The notes beneath the pieces are model-generated. The model searched no databases and had not been told where the DNA came from. It saw nothing but the letters and a program-made list of their open reading frames with translations. Positions 1-12,043 of a stretch of DNA of 64,000 bases are shown here, piece after piece. This stretch comes from Emydura subglobosa (lineage: Eukaryota > Chordata > Testudines > Chelidae): assembly GCA_007922225.1 (NCBI GenBank), contig ML679960.1:4720198-4784197 (forward strand), read 5' to 3'. Made by a program: the position numbers and the translations under genes. Within the stretch, counting starts at the first letter, position 1. Each line of letters starts with the position of its first letter.

Positions 1-710
1 ATTGATTTCAATGCCTTTGCAGATCTGGGCCTTATGCACTTTTAAATATCCCACCCTTATGCACCTAACTTTAGGCCCCTTTCTGTGCAAATTTTGGCCA
101 TATCTATTTATCTAATGCAAAATGAGCTCATTTTTAAGGGTGATCATTGTATATAGTGCCCCAATGTCCAAGGCTTATTCCCTGGTAAGGAGACATAAAG
201 CATTCACCTCTAGGTCACAGATTCACAGATAGTTTTAGAACTATTCAGTGAGCCATGAGAACTCAGTCAATGCTGTCCAAGAACTGTTGACGTACCGCAT
301 ATCATGAACAACAAGTACAGACAGTGATGTGCACTGCAAGCAATAGCAAAATACTACTATCTTGCTCAGAATTAGGGGGAAGTAAGGAGGGAACTGCACC
401 TTAGGATAGGAGTCTCTGCCTCACAGTGACTCTCAGGACTACTCTCAGGGTATTGTTTATTGTTTATGTACCACCTCTTGATCAGCACTGTTGTCTAATA
501 CTCCAGCCCATTCCTTACTTTATTGTCATTTTGGATTTGAACTGATTATCCATGTAAACCAATTCCTCCCACATAAGGCATAAGGTGAAATGTGTTTTCA
601 TGTTCAGTAATTACCAGGGATGGGTAAAGGTGCATGTAAAGCCAGAAGCATCAACAATTGGCAATTAAGGAAGGAAAGAGATTTTTGTCTCCTGAATCAT
701 TTTTAGGCTC
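1..710. other. Intergenic or intronic DNA, nothing recognised
   Basis: AT-rich sequence with no reading frame of recognisable family and no clear repeat boundary. Short frames here look like chance. Confidence 0.6.
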
Positions 711-714
711 TGCA

Positions 715-1265
715 GGTTCCAAGAACATAAGTTATGACAGAAAGAGAAAAAGGCCATCTGGTCCAATTTGTCTGCCTATTTATGCTGTTCTGAATCCCAA
801 CTCACTGCTTATCAACCAGACTCCTCAATCTCTTCTTTCCTCAGAAAAAAAAATGCCACACTACCTAAAGATTCATATATACCTTTTGTCTGACCATTTT
901 CCTAGGCGCTTTTGAAAATGTTATTCTTAATTCCTATATTCATCATTTTATATGTGAAATTGTTCTGCTTGCATTTTCTTTTTGTTCTGAATTTTTGGAT
1001 GTACATTTAATGGATTTTGAACCTATTATTGATGTGAACCATTTATCTTAATGCACATTATGTTATCAGTCTGTCTTGCTATTTTGAAAACTTCTGTTGT
1101 ATGATCTGTCAGTCCCCTCTTCTCCAATGAAAATAATCCCAAGACCCTTTTCTTTATATTTTATTTGGTTAGATCCTTTTTGCTCTGCTCTGTGCCCTTT
1201 CTGAGGCAATAATATCCACTTTATGTTATATTATGATCACCAACACTATAGACCGTACTCTGGAA
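715..1265 (-). mobile_element. Old CR1-type LINE fragment, antisense
   Basis: The order of short phrases matches the antisense of a CR1 3' part. A 'gaacataag...ggccatctggtccaa' 3'-end phrase sits near 721. An 'cctcttctccaatgaaaataatcccaagac' phrase sits near 1117, where CR1 carries the ORF2 C-terminal region. It is strongly diverged and has no open frame. Family assignment is by pattern memory only; an L2 or other non-LTR origin is possible. Confidence 0.5.
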
Positions 1266-1499
1266 AGCTATATCTGAAAATGAATTTCGGCTGAACAATC
1301 AGTACACTTGGTTAATAAATATATATCTATGTGCTTACAAGGAAGTAACTCTACATCAAACACAGGGAAACTATTATTTTTATGAAGAGTTATAAGGTGC
1401 ATATCATCACATTGTCTTAACATGTTACACTAGTTAAAAAGAACCAAACAGCATCACAGGAAAGGGTATGCTGAGGGGAGTCCTAATAATTTGTGACCT

Positions 1500-2960
1500 C
1501 TGTAGTAGCCAGATTCCTTGGTGACACTAGAATACTGGATGGCATCCTTTTAAATATTATGGCAACCCCAGCATCTGCTGTTGTTGCATCATATCTTTTG
1601 CCCTGACCACTGCCAGGATGGGGTCCAAAAATTATTCATATTTCTGGTGGGACTGAATTCCAGAAGTGAGGGTCTGTCAATGCCAATGTCTGGTCTTCAC
1701 CTACCTCTATTTTTACCATAGGGTATCCAGTCAAAGTGCTCCCTCTGAATCTAATCAATGTATACAAGGGAGATGATGATCTCTGAAATGGCTGGAACCC
1801 AGATAATTTAGGGCCATGTAGATCATGAGCAGCACTTTGGATTTCATGCAGAAGTGAATTAGCAGGCATTGGAAGGTATGGATCATAGGTGTGATGTGCC
1901 TTTTTCTGGTCTACTTTACTTAAAAGGCATACAAATGCATGCTGTACCAGCTGGAGCTTTTGCATAGTCTTCAAGGTTAGCCTCAGTTACAGCGTGGTGC
2001 AGTTGCTCTGAGCTGATAAAGTGATGTGTTATCATGGTGAGGTTTGCATGTGAAAAAAGTGGTCATTTCCTGGTCACGGTTGGTATTTGGACCTCAAGGA
2101 GCAGTGAGGAAGAATCCAATAAACTATTGAGACTTTGATGACAGTGGGCAGATACCTTCAACTGAAGATGGGGATGTTGTTTTGACCATTTCCTCAGCTG
2201 CCCAGCCTCACTCTCAGTTTATCTGGATTGAGCCCAAGTTCGTCTAGGATCTATCTTTGCCAGATGTTAGGAGAGCAAGGAAACAATTCTACCAGGGCCT
2301 ATTGAAAAAAAGTCATCGATATGTTGATGGCATTGCAGCCCATACCTCCTCATCAGCCATCCGAGTGGTTTCACATCAATACTGAACAAGAGTGATTACA
2401 AGAACGGCTGCTAGCCTTCAGAGAGAAAGACCATTTATCAAGCAGCGGCCTTGTGACCTTCCTCCTCACTGACACCAAACATTGCTCTGTGTGAAGCCAT
2501 TTTAGTCAATTCCATCCACCCTTCCCTCTGGTTCCATAACCAAATATCAATGTTGAAGGCTGATAGCAGGTCTAGTAATATCAATCAAGAATGTCTGTCC
2601 TCTGTCCATTGACCTGAGGAGATATATAAACATTGAGAAGATCAATGATGTTTCTGTGCCGAAGCAGAGTGTGAACCCTGTCTGACAAAGAGCCAAAAAA
2701 TCAGAGAATGTCAGGTGTCGTTGCAGCTGGCCGGCCACCACTTCTCAATAACTATCCTCAGAAAAGGAAGATTAATAACTAGGAATCACTTGAAGCAATT
2801 GTTGCTATCCAGCCTTGCCCTCTCCCTGACAAGCGAGGGCTAGACTATGACATTATAAAAGAGTTGCCAGAAGTTGCACTCTCTCAGGGGAGACATCCAC
2901 AATTTCTGTCAGGGTTCAAGCAATTTATAATAGTTTTAGCCAGCTATGAAAAGCAAGCTC
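1500..2960 (-). mobile_element. Decayed L2/L3-type LINE (reverse transcriptase region), minus strand
   Basis: Several minus-strand pieces line up in order with the reverse transcriptase ORF of L2/L3-type non-LTR retrotransposons. The piece at 2547-2741 carries VAGQLQRHL, then QTGFTLCFGTETSLI, then LLRSMDRGQTFLIDI, which corresponds to the 'ERVVAxQLQxHL...FQSGFRPGHGTETAL...DLLxAMDRG' block. Around 2300-2340 a degenerate 'HIDDF' takes the place of the catalytic YADD. The piece at 1636-1974 carries LQLVQHA..., then HFWNSVPPEI, matching the family's C-terminal 'LVQNAAARLL...LWNSLPPEI'. Several frameshifts and stops separate the pieces, so it is dead and old. The family is established; the exact clade (L2 or L3/CR1-L3) is inference. 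Confidence 0.7.
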
Positions 2961-4180
2961 CATCTCACAAATCTTTAAGCAAAGTTTATTCAAAACACTC
3001 AGTAAAAGAAGACCCTCAAAGAGTGACCCTTAATGAAATTTAGTCAGTGGGAATAAATTGGCTGTTACCTCAAGTATTGGTATTGCTTCTGTGGTTTAAA
3101 ATTTTCTCTATAAAGTCCAATAGAAATAGAAATCATTCAACTGAGAGATTCAGGACAGAAAAAGATCATATTTGGTTTGTTTGTCTGGAAATAACTCTTT
3201 GGCATGTGAAATTTCTCTTTGTAAATGCAAAATAATTGTAGTTAATGGTGAAGAAAACATGATTCACACATTTTTGTAGATTACTAGAATTATTACAGTG
3301 ACCACTCTGAACATTTCTCTGCGAGAAATGACAAACAACATCAATCTATGACTTGAATAATTTGGTTTAATACCATAACAATCTATTAGCAAGTAATTGT
3401 AACCTGATATTTGGAGAAATTTCTGTAAAATGTGCCATGATAATAGTCTAAGTTTTATTAATGCCTTTGACCTGCTATGAAGGAAAAATGCTCTTGATGG
3501 CAGCAGAATTCTAATCCTATGCATGTAATGCACAACAATACTTCAGTTAGGGTTTCATGCCACATGTGAAAAAGCTCCTGCGAGCAAAGTCTCTGCTGTG
3601 AGAGATTTCAGACTGCAGCCCTGATGCTGGGGACGGGGGGACCTAAAAATGATTGCAACTCAGATGCACAAAGTGGTGTCAGAATTGTGTTGTTTTAGTG
3701 ATGATGAAAAGGCTGTTATTCAATCTGCTTCTTCTTTTGGTGTACTCATTTCAAGCACTCTCACATATGTGAAATTCTTCTAAACAAACTTAATGGTAGT
3801 AGCAAAGTAGCAAAGATTAGCTCATTAGCAAAGATTTTCTCTTGCCTTTGCCTAAGCGGGCAAAGTAGGAGATTGATCTTTACATTTGTTTGAACAAACA
3901 TCTGGTCAAAAATGTTTTTATTTTTTTCTTCTATATATTTTCAATTTTTCTGCTGCAGAATATGGGTGTTTTTTGTTTTTTTTTAAAACTATTTTTCCCT
4001 TGTAAATGATATTTCATTGATGTTTGAATGATCCTGGTTATAAGTAAAGTCAGAAAATGAGAGTAGAATCCCCATGAAGAAAAGGAAGTAATATATTATT
4101 AATGTATTGAGAAAGTTTCCTCACACTGTAAATGGGCATATTGGGAATACATACATTAACATATATTGGGGCCATTTTAG
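2961..4180. other. Plain AT-rich DNA, nothing recognised
   Basis: No repeat boundary, domain or RNA gene seen. A T-rich run near 3910-4000 is simple sequence. Confidence 0.55.
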
Positions 4181-4184
4181 GAAT

Positions 4185-4462
4185 GCCTGCACTGGAATGA
4201 AAGACCCACAGCATGGCTGCAGCTGGCCCAATTCAGCTGACTCGGGATCACAGGGCTTGGACTGCGGGTTTAAAAATTACCGTTTAGACATTTGGACTTG
4301 GGCTGGAGCCTGGGCTCTGGGACTTTCCCCCATGATTGGGTCCCAGAGCTTGGGCTCTAAGCCAAGCCTGAAGGTTTACAGAGCAATTTGACAGCCCCAA
4401 CACCCTAAGACAGCTGACCCCAGCCAGTTCCAGATGCTTAATTGATGTGTAGATGTACCCTT
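4185..4462. repeat. Large palindromic (foldback) element, GC-rich
   Basis: The left part reads 'gctggcccaattcagctgactcggg' and the right part 'cagctgaccccagccagttcc', which are imperfect reverse complements. Nested inside, 'gggctggagcctgggctctggga' pairs with 'tcccagagcttgggctctaagcc' around a centre near 4330. The right end has 'gtgtagatgtaccct', a terminal phrase I associate with a palindromic element common in turtles. It is a non-autonomous MITE-like element with no coding capacity. Family name not assigned. Confidence 0.65.
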
Positions 4463-4574
4463 TAAGGCTATCCCCAGAACTGAGTTAGACTTCCATTAAG
4501 TAGTAGGAAAAATGAAAGGCTTAATGGGCAAAGGATCTTAGCAATATTTTTAAATCATCTGTTTATCTATGGTA

Positions 4575-4818
4575 CCTATATGGCTCCCATTATTGTAGTA
4601 TTTTAGCATCTCACAGTCTTTAACTAATTTGCCTTCACAACATTTTTGTAAGATCAAATAGTACCAGTATCCCAATTTACAAATGGAGGACAGAGGGTAA
4701 AAGAGACTAAGTGACAACCAACGCTATACAAGAAGTGTGGCAAAGCAAGGAACTAAACCCCTGCTGTCTCCATGGCCTAAATTAGCATCTTAACCACTAG
4801 ACCAAACTTCCTCCCTCC
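4575..4818 (-). repeat. MIR-type tRNA-derived SINE, antisense
   Basis: The antisense MIR core is clear: 'cccaatttacaaatggaggacagagggtaaaagagactaagtgac' followed by 'gtggcaaagcaaggaactaaacccctgctgtctcc' and 'cttaaccactagacca', the antisense of the tRNA-like head. About 240 bp, near full length, moderately diverged. Confidence 0.8.
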
Positions 4819-5082
4819 TGAATGTTTTAATTATTTTAAGTAAGTGCTTGCCTCTTTACTCAGGACTGGCTGGTTTTTACATCACTAGACTTCATGTTCT
4901 GTACTCTTTAATGAGCCCTTACATTCTTGGCTAAAGACAAGATAATTTCATTTTGTAGAGGGATGGGAAGAGAATATATGGTAACTTGCATACGCAAGAC
5001 CTTTATTTTCCAGGTGCAATATTTAGAATTTAATTTTAACTATGTCCACTGTATATGACTTTCTGACTCATAACCTTCATAA
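4819..5082. other. Short unannotated spacer
   Basis: AT-rich sequence between the SINE and the CR1 fragment; nothing recognised. Confidence 0.5.
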
Positions 5083-5190
5083 AAAGGATTCTGGTGAGAC
5101 CACACCTAGAATACTGCATTCAGGTTTGTTCCCCTCTATATATCAGGAAGATACTGAGATACTGGAATGATCTAGAGCGTGGACTCAAAG
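5083..5190 (+). mobile_element. CR1 LINE ORF2 fragment, plus strand
   Basis: Translation gives [16 protein letters not shown], the conserved CR1 ORF2 motif '[18 protein letters not shown]' that is also seen in the long CR1 copy at 50-51.7 kb. The match is short and breaks off near 5160-5190, where unrelated GC-richer sequence begins. Confidence 0.65.
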
Positions 5191-6310
5191 CGGCCTGTAA
5201 GGCTCTTGCTCCAGGGTCATGGGGTTCCGGAAGCAGAAGAGTTGCTTCAACCGGGGACGGGGGTGACCGAACAAGAATGCAAACAAAGTTTTGATTGAAG
5301 AAATATTACTTATTTATTTACACAATAGAAGATAAAGCGCGCAAACATAACTAAAACAGACAAGAAACTAAATAAAAATACATAGGCCTAATATTTTACC
5401 ATATATGTAATAATTTTTCATAGTACACAATTCTGTTATCTACTTTCTCATGCTTACAGACAGATGGTCGTTTGTAAACTTTCAATTATCTTAAAGCAAG
5501 TGTACTTTCATACTTTACCAAAAGCGCTTCTTTCCCTAAGCCCCTTGGGCCAAGTTGATTCTAAGAAGTATTAGCCATCCCTTGGATGCTGCTGGTTCAT
5601 AGAAGGGCTCAGTCCAGCTACCGAGGATCCCAGCGGGCTGCAGTCCAAAGTGTGACTGACTTTTGGGGTGTAAATACCCTCAAGTTGACAAAGCTAATCA
5701 ATTTACTTGTTCAGGTTGCCTCATCATGTGACATAATTAGTGGGCATTTCTGCTTAGTCATCATGACTTGTGGTCATTTCCAGGTGTCACTCAGCCGAGT
5801 GTGGTCAGCTTCACCCTCTATTTGTGCTGTGCTAGCATCCGGACAGCCCTTATTAGGTCCTTCTGGCCCCTTCTTTCCCTGTTACATACTTTACTATTCT
5901 ATCTTAAAGCACAAGCCCATTAACTATTCTTTTTATATTCTACGTAGAGGAAGAGCAGTTTAAGGGAATTATGACCCAAGTTATGTGGTCTATAGATATT
6001 GTCAACCACATTGCAGAGGCAGAACAGCCTTCATGGGGCTACTATTCCATCTCCCATGAAGGTGGGTGGGGAATGGGCAAAACCTCGACTCCCCACAATG
6101 CATTGACTATTGCAGCTCAGCCTATGAGGGAGGAGAGGGAAGAAGAGAGGAGTAATCTGCCTCTGAAACACAGTATGGTGCCTGGCCTGCTTCTGGGGAA
6201 GCGGCTATGTGCTGTCCCTTATTCAGGGCTTGTGATAAAATCACAACCTAGCCAAGGGGTTGAAGAGAGATAATTAGGCATAGCTATTGCTATGTGTCAG
6301 TTGGCAAAAG
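5190..6310. repeat. Unclassified repeat block, possibly an LTR on the minus strand
   Basis: The composition changes sharply from both flanks, and the block separates a CR1 ORF2 piece (5083) from a CR1 3' piece (6590) on the same strand, as an insertion would. On the minus strand there is a TATA-like 'atataaaaag' near 5938 and AATAAA near 5310, followed by a GC-rich stretch, the order expected of an LTR. I could not find matching TG...CA ends or a target duplication, so the LTR label is only an inference. The frame 5586-5963 has no recognisable domain. Confidence 0.35.
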
Positions 6311-6404
6311 GAAAGAGTAAAGAGGGACAAACATAATACTGCAAAGTATTTTCCACAAACAGTTTTTCAGATTTTTAACTGCATTTGAGTCAGTGTGGTT
6401 TACA

Positions 6405-6470
6405 ACACTCATAGACTCATAAGCTCATATACTTTAAGGTTGGAAGAGACTATTTGCTTTTGTGAGTAAC
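6405..6470 (-). mobile_element. CR1 3'-end remnant, antisense
   Basis: 'catagactcataagctcatatactttaaggttggaagagac' resembles the antisense CR1 3' terminus, where octamer repeats of the ATTCTATG kind are followed by a 'ttggaagggacc' phrase. Confidence 0.45.
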
Positions 6471-6589
6471 ATTCTCATACTAGAAAATGAGATTCCAGAA
6501 GGGATTGTTGCAGCACCAAGAAATTTGAACTGAATGCTGGAGAATATTCACGGAAAACAAATTTTGAATTTACACTGGACAGCTGAGTG

Positions 6590-6840
6590 TAAGAGCTACA
6601 AGTGATAAAGCTTGGAGTGAGAGGAGTAATTTGAGGCATAGGAATGTCTTAATGTCAGATAAATCTTACTGATCGTAAGATACATTAGACTTGCAGTGGA
6701 ACAGTCTGCCAAGGGAAGTGGTGGGATATGTAAAATGAGACTGGCTAATGCACTAAAATATATATATTGTAGGAAACAATCCTGCACAGCCTAAAAGATG
6801 GTCTAGTAAGAGGTCTTATAAATCTCTATCTCCTGTTATT
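6590..6840 (+). mobile_element. CR1 LINE 3' region, plus strand
   Basis: Contains 'tggaacagtctgccaagggaagtggtggga', translating to WNSLPREVVG, the conserved end of CR1 ORF2 (compare WNGLPREVM in the 50 kb copy). It is followed by 'taggaaacaatcctgcacagcctaaaagatgg', the family's 3' tail. Frameshifted and dead. Confidence 0.7.
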
Positions 6841-7915
6841 TTACTATAGCTGGAGTTCCAGTGACAGCTATAGCTAGTGCAAACCCAGTGTTTCCATTCT
6901 TTGACCCTGTTTTCAGTTCCTCATAACTTTCCTTAATGTTCATTTTCGATGGGGAAGAGGGATGACATTTCCTAGCCTCTTCCTTTTCTTGGGTGTAATT
7001 TTAAAAAATATTTGAGTAAATCCAACTAAACTATTTGTGAGACTAAGGAGAACTGAAAAGAAACCCAGTACTTTCATATTCCAAATAAACATTGTTGTGA
7101 CTTTTTTTTTAACAGGTCTAACAATGAGATAGGCTGGGGTGCAATGTTGGAATGTAGTGGGGAAATAGCTTTGAGAGAGAAGAGATGCCTTGTTAAAGAC
7201 TGTTTTGATTTGAGACATTTATCAGGATTTGAAAATCATGGTTTCTGATGCATTGTTGGTTTGGTTTTTGTTTGTTTGTTTGCTTGCCTTTGCTATTGTT
7301 GCTCTGAATGATAATACCTACTCCAGAAGTAGGTTTCAGTGGATTGAAGTATGTGGATTTGTGGATTAAAGTATGAAAGTGTGAGGAAGGCTGGCAAAAT
7401 CTGACCCTTAAACAGGAACCTTCTGAAGAAGGCAAGGACTCCATGCTTCCTCAAGTTCAGTGTTGTGGCTTAATGACACATTTCAGCCCTGTACATACAT
7501 TTACAGAAACTATGGACAAGACACTGTTCTTTCTGTGTTGATCTGATCCTGAAAAAGCTTGCATTTGTGATTAAATTTATGCACTCTAAGTAGCCCTGTC
7601 AAAGTCAATGGGACTGCTTTTAGAACATGACAGCATTAAGTGTGAATATGGGTATCAGTAAGGACCCAGTAAATTCTTCTGCATGAAAGGAACTATATAA
7701 AAGCAGTATATATGTTATTATTTATTAATAAGATAAATGTACTTCAAAAAGCATGGAGATGCTTAGTAAGTTACAATCTTAGATTCTTTTATTGATTCAT
7801 AACAGCCATCCTTCTCCTGACCTCATTCATACCTCTGAAATGTTTTACAACTCAGAATGAGAACTGCTGAGCTAAACCACTCAGTATTTCTACAATTATA
7901 TCTTTCTGCACTTAT
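6841..7915. other. Plain AT-rich DNA, nothing recognised
   Basis: Poly-T and GTTT-rich runs near 7100 and 7270 are simple sequence. No domain, RNA gene or bounded repeat seen. Confidence 0.5.
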
Positions 7916-7920
7916 GTAGG

Positions 7921-7995
7921 GCCAGATTGAAAACTCTTTATTTACACTGGTGGGCAGTTACTCACACAAGTAGTCCCATTAACTTCAATCTGTGT
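7921..7995. repeat. Partial palindromic element
   Basis: 'gggccagattgaaaactc' at the left end and 'agtcccattaacttcaatc' on the right belong to the recurring 'gggccagattctga...cattgacttcaatg' foldback class seen many times in this window. Confidence 0.45.
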
Positions 7996-9915
7996 ATAAC
8001 ATTAACTTCAACACTACTTAGTGAAATGTAACAACTTCCTAAAAAACGAGTATGCTCACTGCTCCAAGAGCCAAAGTGTTGCTGCTGCATATTTCTTGAG
8101 ATTCCATTCTCCGTTGCCATGATGATCTCCACTGATTGACTAGATTAATTACATAAGCATTCCATTGTGATGTAGTAGAGAATCTGTTTATAGCTGTTGT
8201 TTCAATTTACTGCATCACCTGCACTGAGAGTTCTACATACATATGTGAAACTAATAATGGACAGTACTGTAGGTGGCATTGATTTTCACAGGGATTCAGA
8301 GTCTGATCATGCTACATGCATGAGACCCATAGTTAAGGATTGGTGAGTTGCTCTGAAGGGAGTAATTTACACAGCATTTGCAGCATACCTACCCTGCCAC
8401 CATCTCTTGTTGGCCAACGTGTGCTTGCAAACTTCAGTCCCTATTCCAGTTCTGCTCCATACATACCAGGCTTTCCATGGTACAGACAATATGTTGTTAG
8501 CATGTCTTGTGGGGAATGGATAGCCATTTGCCTTATGCCTGATTGAGTAATCAAGGTTAGGCTTCCTCATAACTCCCTTTTGTTGCTCCACAGAGAACAG
8601 AATTTTATTTTCTGGAGAGTAGTAAATTCCTCAGAATGGTCTAAGACCCAAAATATGCTAAAGCTAACAATGTTCATCAGAAAATCAAGAGAACACTGTA
8701 AGAAAAAAATACCTATGTATATGTAAGGCTCAGTGCTGCTGCTCAGTGTCCAAACCACTGAAATTACATAAATCATTGCATATGATGCTCACATTGTTAG
8801 AGTTTAATGTCTGTCAGTTTCCCTAGCCTGTTAATATCCTATGGCTCTCTCTGACATGCCACATCACAGGTCAATCTCCACCGTCAAGGACCTCCTTCTT
8901 TCTCTGGAATATCTAATTTATACCCTCAGCTTTTCTGATGTAGCCAGGTGTGAACTATTATTAGCTTACTAGCCTTGTCGCTATCCATGGCATTGGTTTT
9001 TTGACAATGCACAGTTGACCTATTCTGGGAAGTGACACAATCATTGTGCCTTTCTTGATGCAATCGCTGTCCCTTTCTTTTATACTATCCTTCAGGGAAT
9101 ATTGTATTAGCTTTGCTGGTATCCAGATTTCATTTTTATCTCTTGTCCCTTAAATAATTTTATTTCAAGAGTTCCTTTTATGCTGCCATATACAATTATC
9201 TGCCTTCTCCCCCTCACACACAATAATTTTGTTTCTTGCTGAAACAGGATTAATTATTAATAAGTAGCTAGCCCTTTGTGTCCCAGACTGCTGTGTGACT
9301 CATTCACACTAGGTTAACATTCTCTTCTCACCTCCACTCCAGCCCAGGGTGTCTATGAATAATCTAATTTAATTGTTAGTGTTATCAGAATATGTTCCCA
9401 CAGATTCTTATATCATCTCACTATTTACTGATATCAGATCTCACTCCTTGATTAAGGCTATCTAAACTGTCACCGAAAAACAAGGGGCCTCAATAATATA
9501 TTGCATTGCAAGCCAGATGTTTGATTACAGAAATATGCCTAGTCAACTGAATCCCCTGATGTCTAGCAGTTTCAAGCTATGCTGCTGGAAAGGCCCCTTG
9601 AATATTCTTGTTCCATATTTATCTTGGATCAGTGGCCATTATGAAGTTGTTTGGCCTTAGAATAGATTGTGTGGCTGAGTATGTAGGGCTTGATTATGCC
9701 TGGGAGTGAAAGATTGAGAGGGAGGGAACAAGTGAACTCTCCAGTCCCCCTTGCAGTTACAGAGGGACCACTGTAATGGATGTGCTTGTGCTCCTGTGAG
9801 TGAATGCAGTTGCTGTGTTGCCCAGAGGAAGAAAGAGGATCAGCAGAGCTGGCCTTGTGTAATGGAGAATGCAGGCTATACCATTGTGCCGGATTGCTCA
9901 GTGAGTCTGCTCTTT
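7996..9915. other. Unannotated region, no gene seen
   Basis: Several short open frames occur on both strands (for example 8340-8546 plus and 9629-9970 minus), but they overlap one another, lack domain motifs and look like chance. No repeat with clear ends. Confidence 0.5.
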
Positions 9916-9929
9916 CAGTGGCCTTGGAG

Positions 9930-9975
9930 ACAATGGGTGAAATCCTGCTCAAGTCAATGGGAGTTTTCACCCATT
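9930..9975. repeat. Short foldback element
   Basis: 'gggtgaaatcctgctcaagtcaatggg' and 'gttttcaccca' form a small stem: GGGTGAAA at the left pairs with TTTCACCC at the right around a 'caatggga' core. Same foldback class as 61982-62058. Confidence 0.5.
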
Positions 9976-10129
9976 ATGTCTGCCTCAGGCACAACACCTC
10001 TGGAGTGCCTGTTGGGATCAGCCCCGCCACACTATAATCTACAACTGAGCCTTTAACCAAAAATTACATATAAAATCCTAACGTTCTGGAGAACAGGAAT
10101 ATATCTTCCTCCATAACTTACTGCTTCCT

Positions 10130-10500
10130 CTACAATAGTTCAAAGTCTGACCCTTCCTTTCCATCCTAATGGCTAACGCACTAGTCTTCTTTCTCTTTGA
10201 TTACTACAGCATCCTCCTCTTTGATCTCACTAATGCCAGCGTGGTTACCTTTCAAACTGTCCAAATCACAGATGCTAAAATTTATTTCTTTGCCCATCAT
10301 GTCCCTGTTTGGTCATTCTCCAAAACCTTCTATGAGCAACTTTAAACTTCTTTCTTTCTTAGACCTCATTTCTTTTCTCATTCTCTTTGCTCAGCCAACA
10401 ATGCCATCCCCAATGTTTCTTTCATGTTCTTTCTACACTCCATTTGCTGTGCCATTTTCTTTTATGTTCCACCCTACGAATGTAACAAATGTCCCATTAT
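10130..10500 (+). mobile_element. L2/L3-type LINE fragment, plus strand
   Basis: Translation through 10197-10500 gives DYYSILLFDL, then a QTVQITDAKIYFFAHH stretch. This parallels the family's 'DYCNSLLSGL...LQSIQNAAARLIF...HH' region near the C-terminus of the reverse transcriptase ORF. The open frame 10197-10604 (135 codons) is a remnant of this and not a host gene. Diverged, with frameshifts. Confidence 0.55.
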
Positions 10501-11800
10501 TTTCTAACAAGCCCCACCCTTTGCAATGGAATTCCGCTGATGTAAAATTGGTGCATCAAAATGGAGAAATAGGCCCTATATCTCAAAGTCAAGGTTCAGT
10601 TTAGGGATTTTTTGATCAGCCAGGACTAGAAATAGATGCAAATGCTTTCTGAGGCCAGTAAATGTTTCCAGGGTCTGGTCCTAGATTATTGATTGGAATA
10701 AATTTCTAGCCTTAAAAAAACTCCTTAATTTATTAGTTATTCATCTTATAATTTATGATGTAGTAAATTTTACCAAGACACCTAAATGTCTGGTCTATTT
10801 AATACAGATATACCAGTCATCTTACTTAAACTTCGTTACTTTTAACTTTATTTCTGCCTACAAAATTGAAAGCCTTTTTACATCCATTTCTGTTTTCAAA
10901 ATGGTTTGATCTCTCTTTTTGCCCATTACTGTTTTATCATTTACTGGCATTGTGCAGAGGAGCAAATATCTGGATGAGTTTCTTGGCGTATTTGAAAAGT
11001 CCCTTCATTTTACTGTCTGAAGGTCACTAACTGCACAGTCATCAGACTTTGTTGATGAGATAAAACATAATTTTAATCTCTTTCTGTAAAGCTAAAGGTT
11101 CCTTAATGGCATTAAAGAGAAGATTTCTTTACTCTTGATAAGATCAGAAGGACACTTTGGTACCTAAAAAGGTTCCTGATAATATTTGTCTCAAAAGTTC
11201 TTACATATCTAATTGCTAGTATAAACCTTATCATGGCAATAATTAATGCTAGAGAAATAATTCCTAAGGAATAATTTATTAGAAAAATGTCACCTCTATT
11301 TTTGTGTACAATTTGTACATGAATAGATCATATGCTCCTCAAATGGGTTCATTATTCAAAATTATTTGCCAAATAATGTGTGTGTTTGAACATGTCGTTC
11401 GTGGTATTTAAAAAAAATATTCTGCAGTCTTTGTATCAAATACTGATTAATCCCTGCTTGTCTTCTTCCAGGAGCCTGTGGCATTTATTCTTTCAGTATC
11501 TTTATTTCAATTATATCACACACAACTGTCAGGAATGACATTTTTCGCCTCACCTACCACTGGACCCTATTTTTCATATTCTTTGCATTTTAAAGAATAG
11601 CAGATTGGCTATGAAATTGGTCATTTATTCCTAGTTTACAGCTACCACACAGTTGAGTTAAAATGTGAACGCCAGAAATTAACTGTTAAAAATAGCAACT
11701 AAAGATGCATGATCATCAAAATGTCCAGAATTTTGGTTCTATTCTGAGGTTTTTACATGGCCCCCGCTACTGTAGTGTCTGAGCAACTCACCAAGTTCAA
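10501..11800. other. AT-rich DNA, nothing recognised
   Basis: No domain, no bounded repeat and no RNA gene visible. Confidence 0.5.
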
Positions 11801-11802
11801 AA

Positions 11803-11900
11803 ATAACAAGAGTCCTGTAGCACTTTAAAGACTAACAAATTTAATTTCTGCAGGCATAAGCTTTTGTGGGCTGTAACCCACTTCATCAGATGTAAGGAAT
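11803..11900 (-). repeat. Penelope-type terminal repeat with hammerhead-like motif
   Basis: The phrase 'agtcctgtagcactttaaagactaacaaat' followed by 'gcataagcttttgtgggctgtaaccca' belongs to a very common reptile repeat. On the minus strand 11855-11890 reads CTGATGA, then a stem GTGGG/CCCAC (loop 'ttacag'), then AAAA, then a short GC-TTAT-GC hairpin. This resembles a hammerhead ribozyme core (CUGANGA, stem II, GAAA, short stem III). The G of GAAA is changed to A, an extra A lies before stem II, and stem I is not convincing, so activity is unlikely. The link to Penelope is inference. Confidence 0.45.
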
Positions 11901-11914
11901 AGAAATCAGATAGT

Positions 11915-11918
<4 letters not shown>

Positions 11919-11957
<39 letters not shown>
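11919..11957. repeat. (TA)n microsatellite
   Basis: About 39 bp of perfect alternating TA, lying between the terminal-repeat piece and the Penelope coding remnant. Confidence 0.95.
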
Positions 11958-11962
<5 letters not shown>

Positions 11963-12043
11963 CTAAGGTAAGGAACAACAATGGGGAAGTTAGGTATAAG
12001 CAAAGTCCATTCAGTTAGAGTAGTTGAGGCCTAATCACAACCA

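Noticed and set aside
1636..1974. 112-codon minus-strand frame as a host gene
   Set aside because: The sequence order LVQHA...HFWNSVPPEI is the C-terminus of an L2/L3-type LINE.
10197..10604. 135-codon plus-strand open frame as a possible gene
   Set aside because: Its first 100 residues follow the C-terminal region of an L2/L3-type LINE, so it is a transposon remnant.
11855..11890. Active hammerhead ribozyme
   Set aside because: The invariant G of the GAAA box is changed, an extra base precedes stem II and stem I is not seen; kept only as a hammerhead-like remnant.
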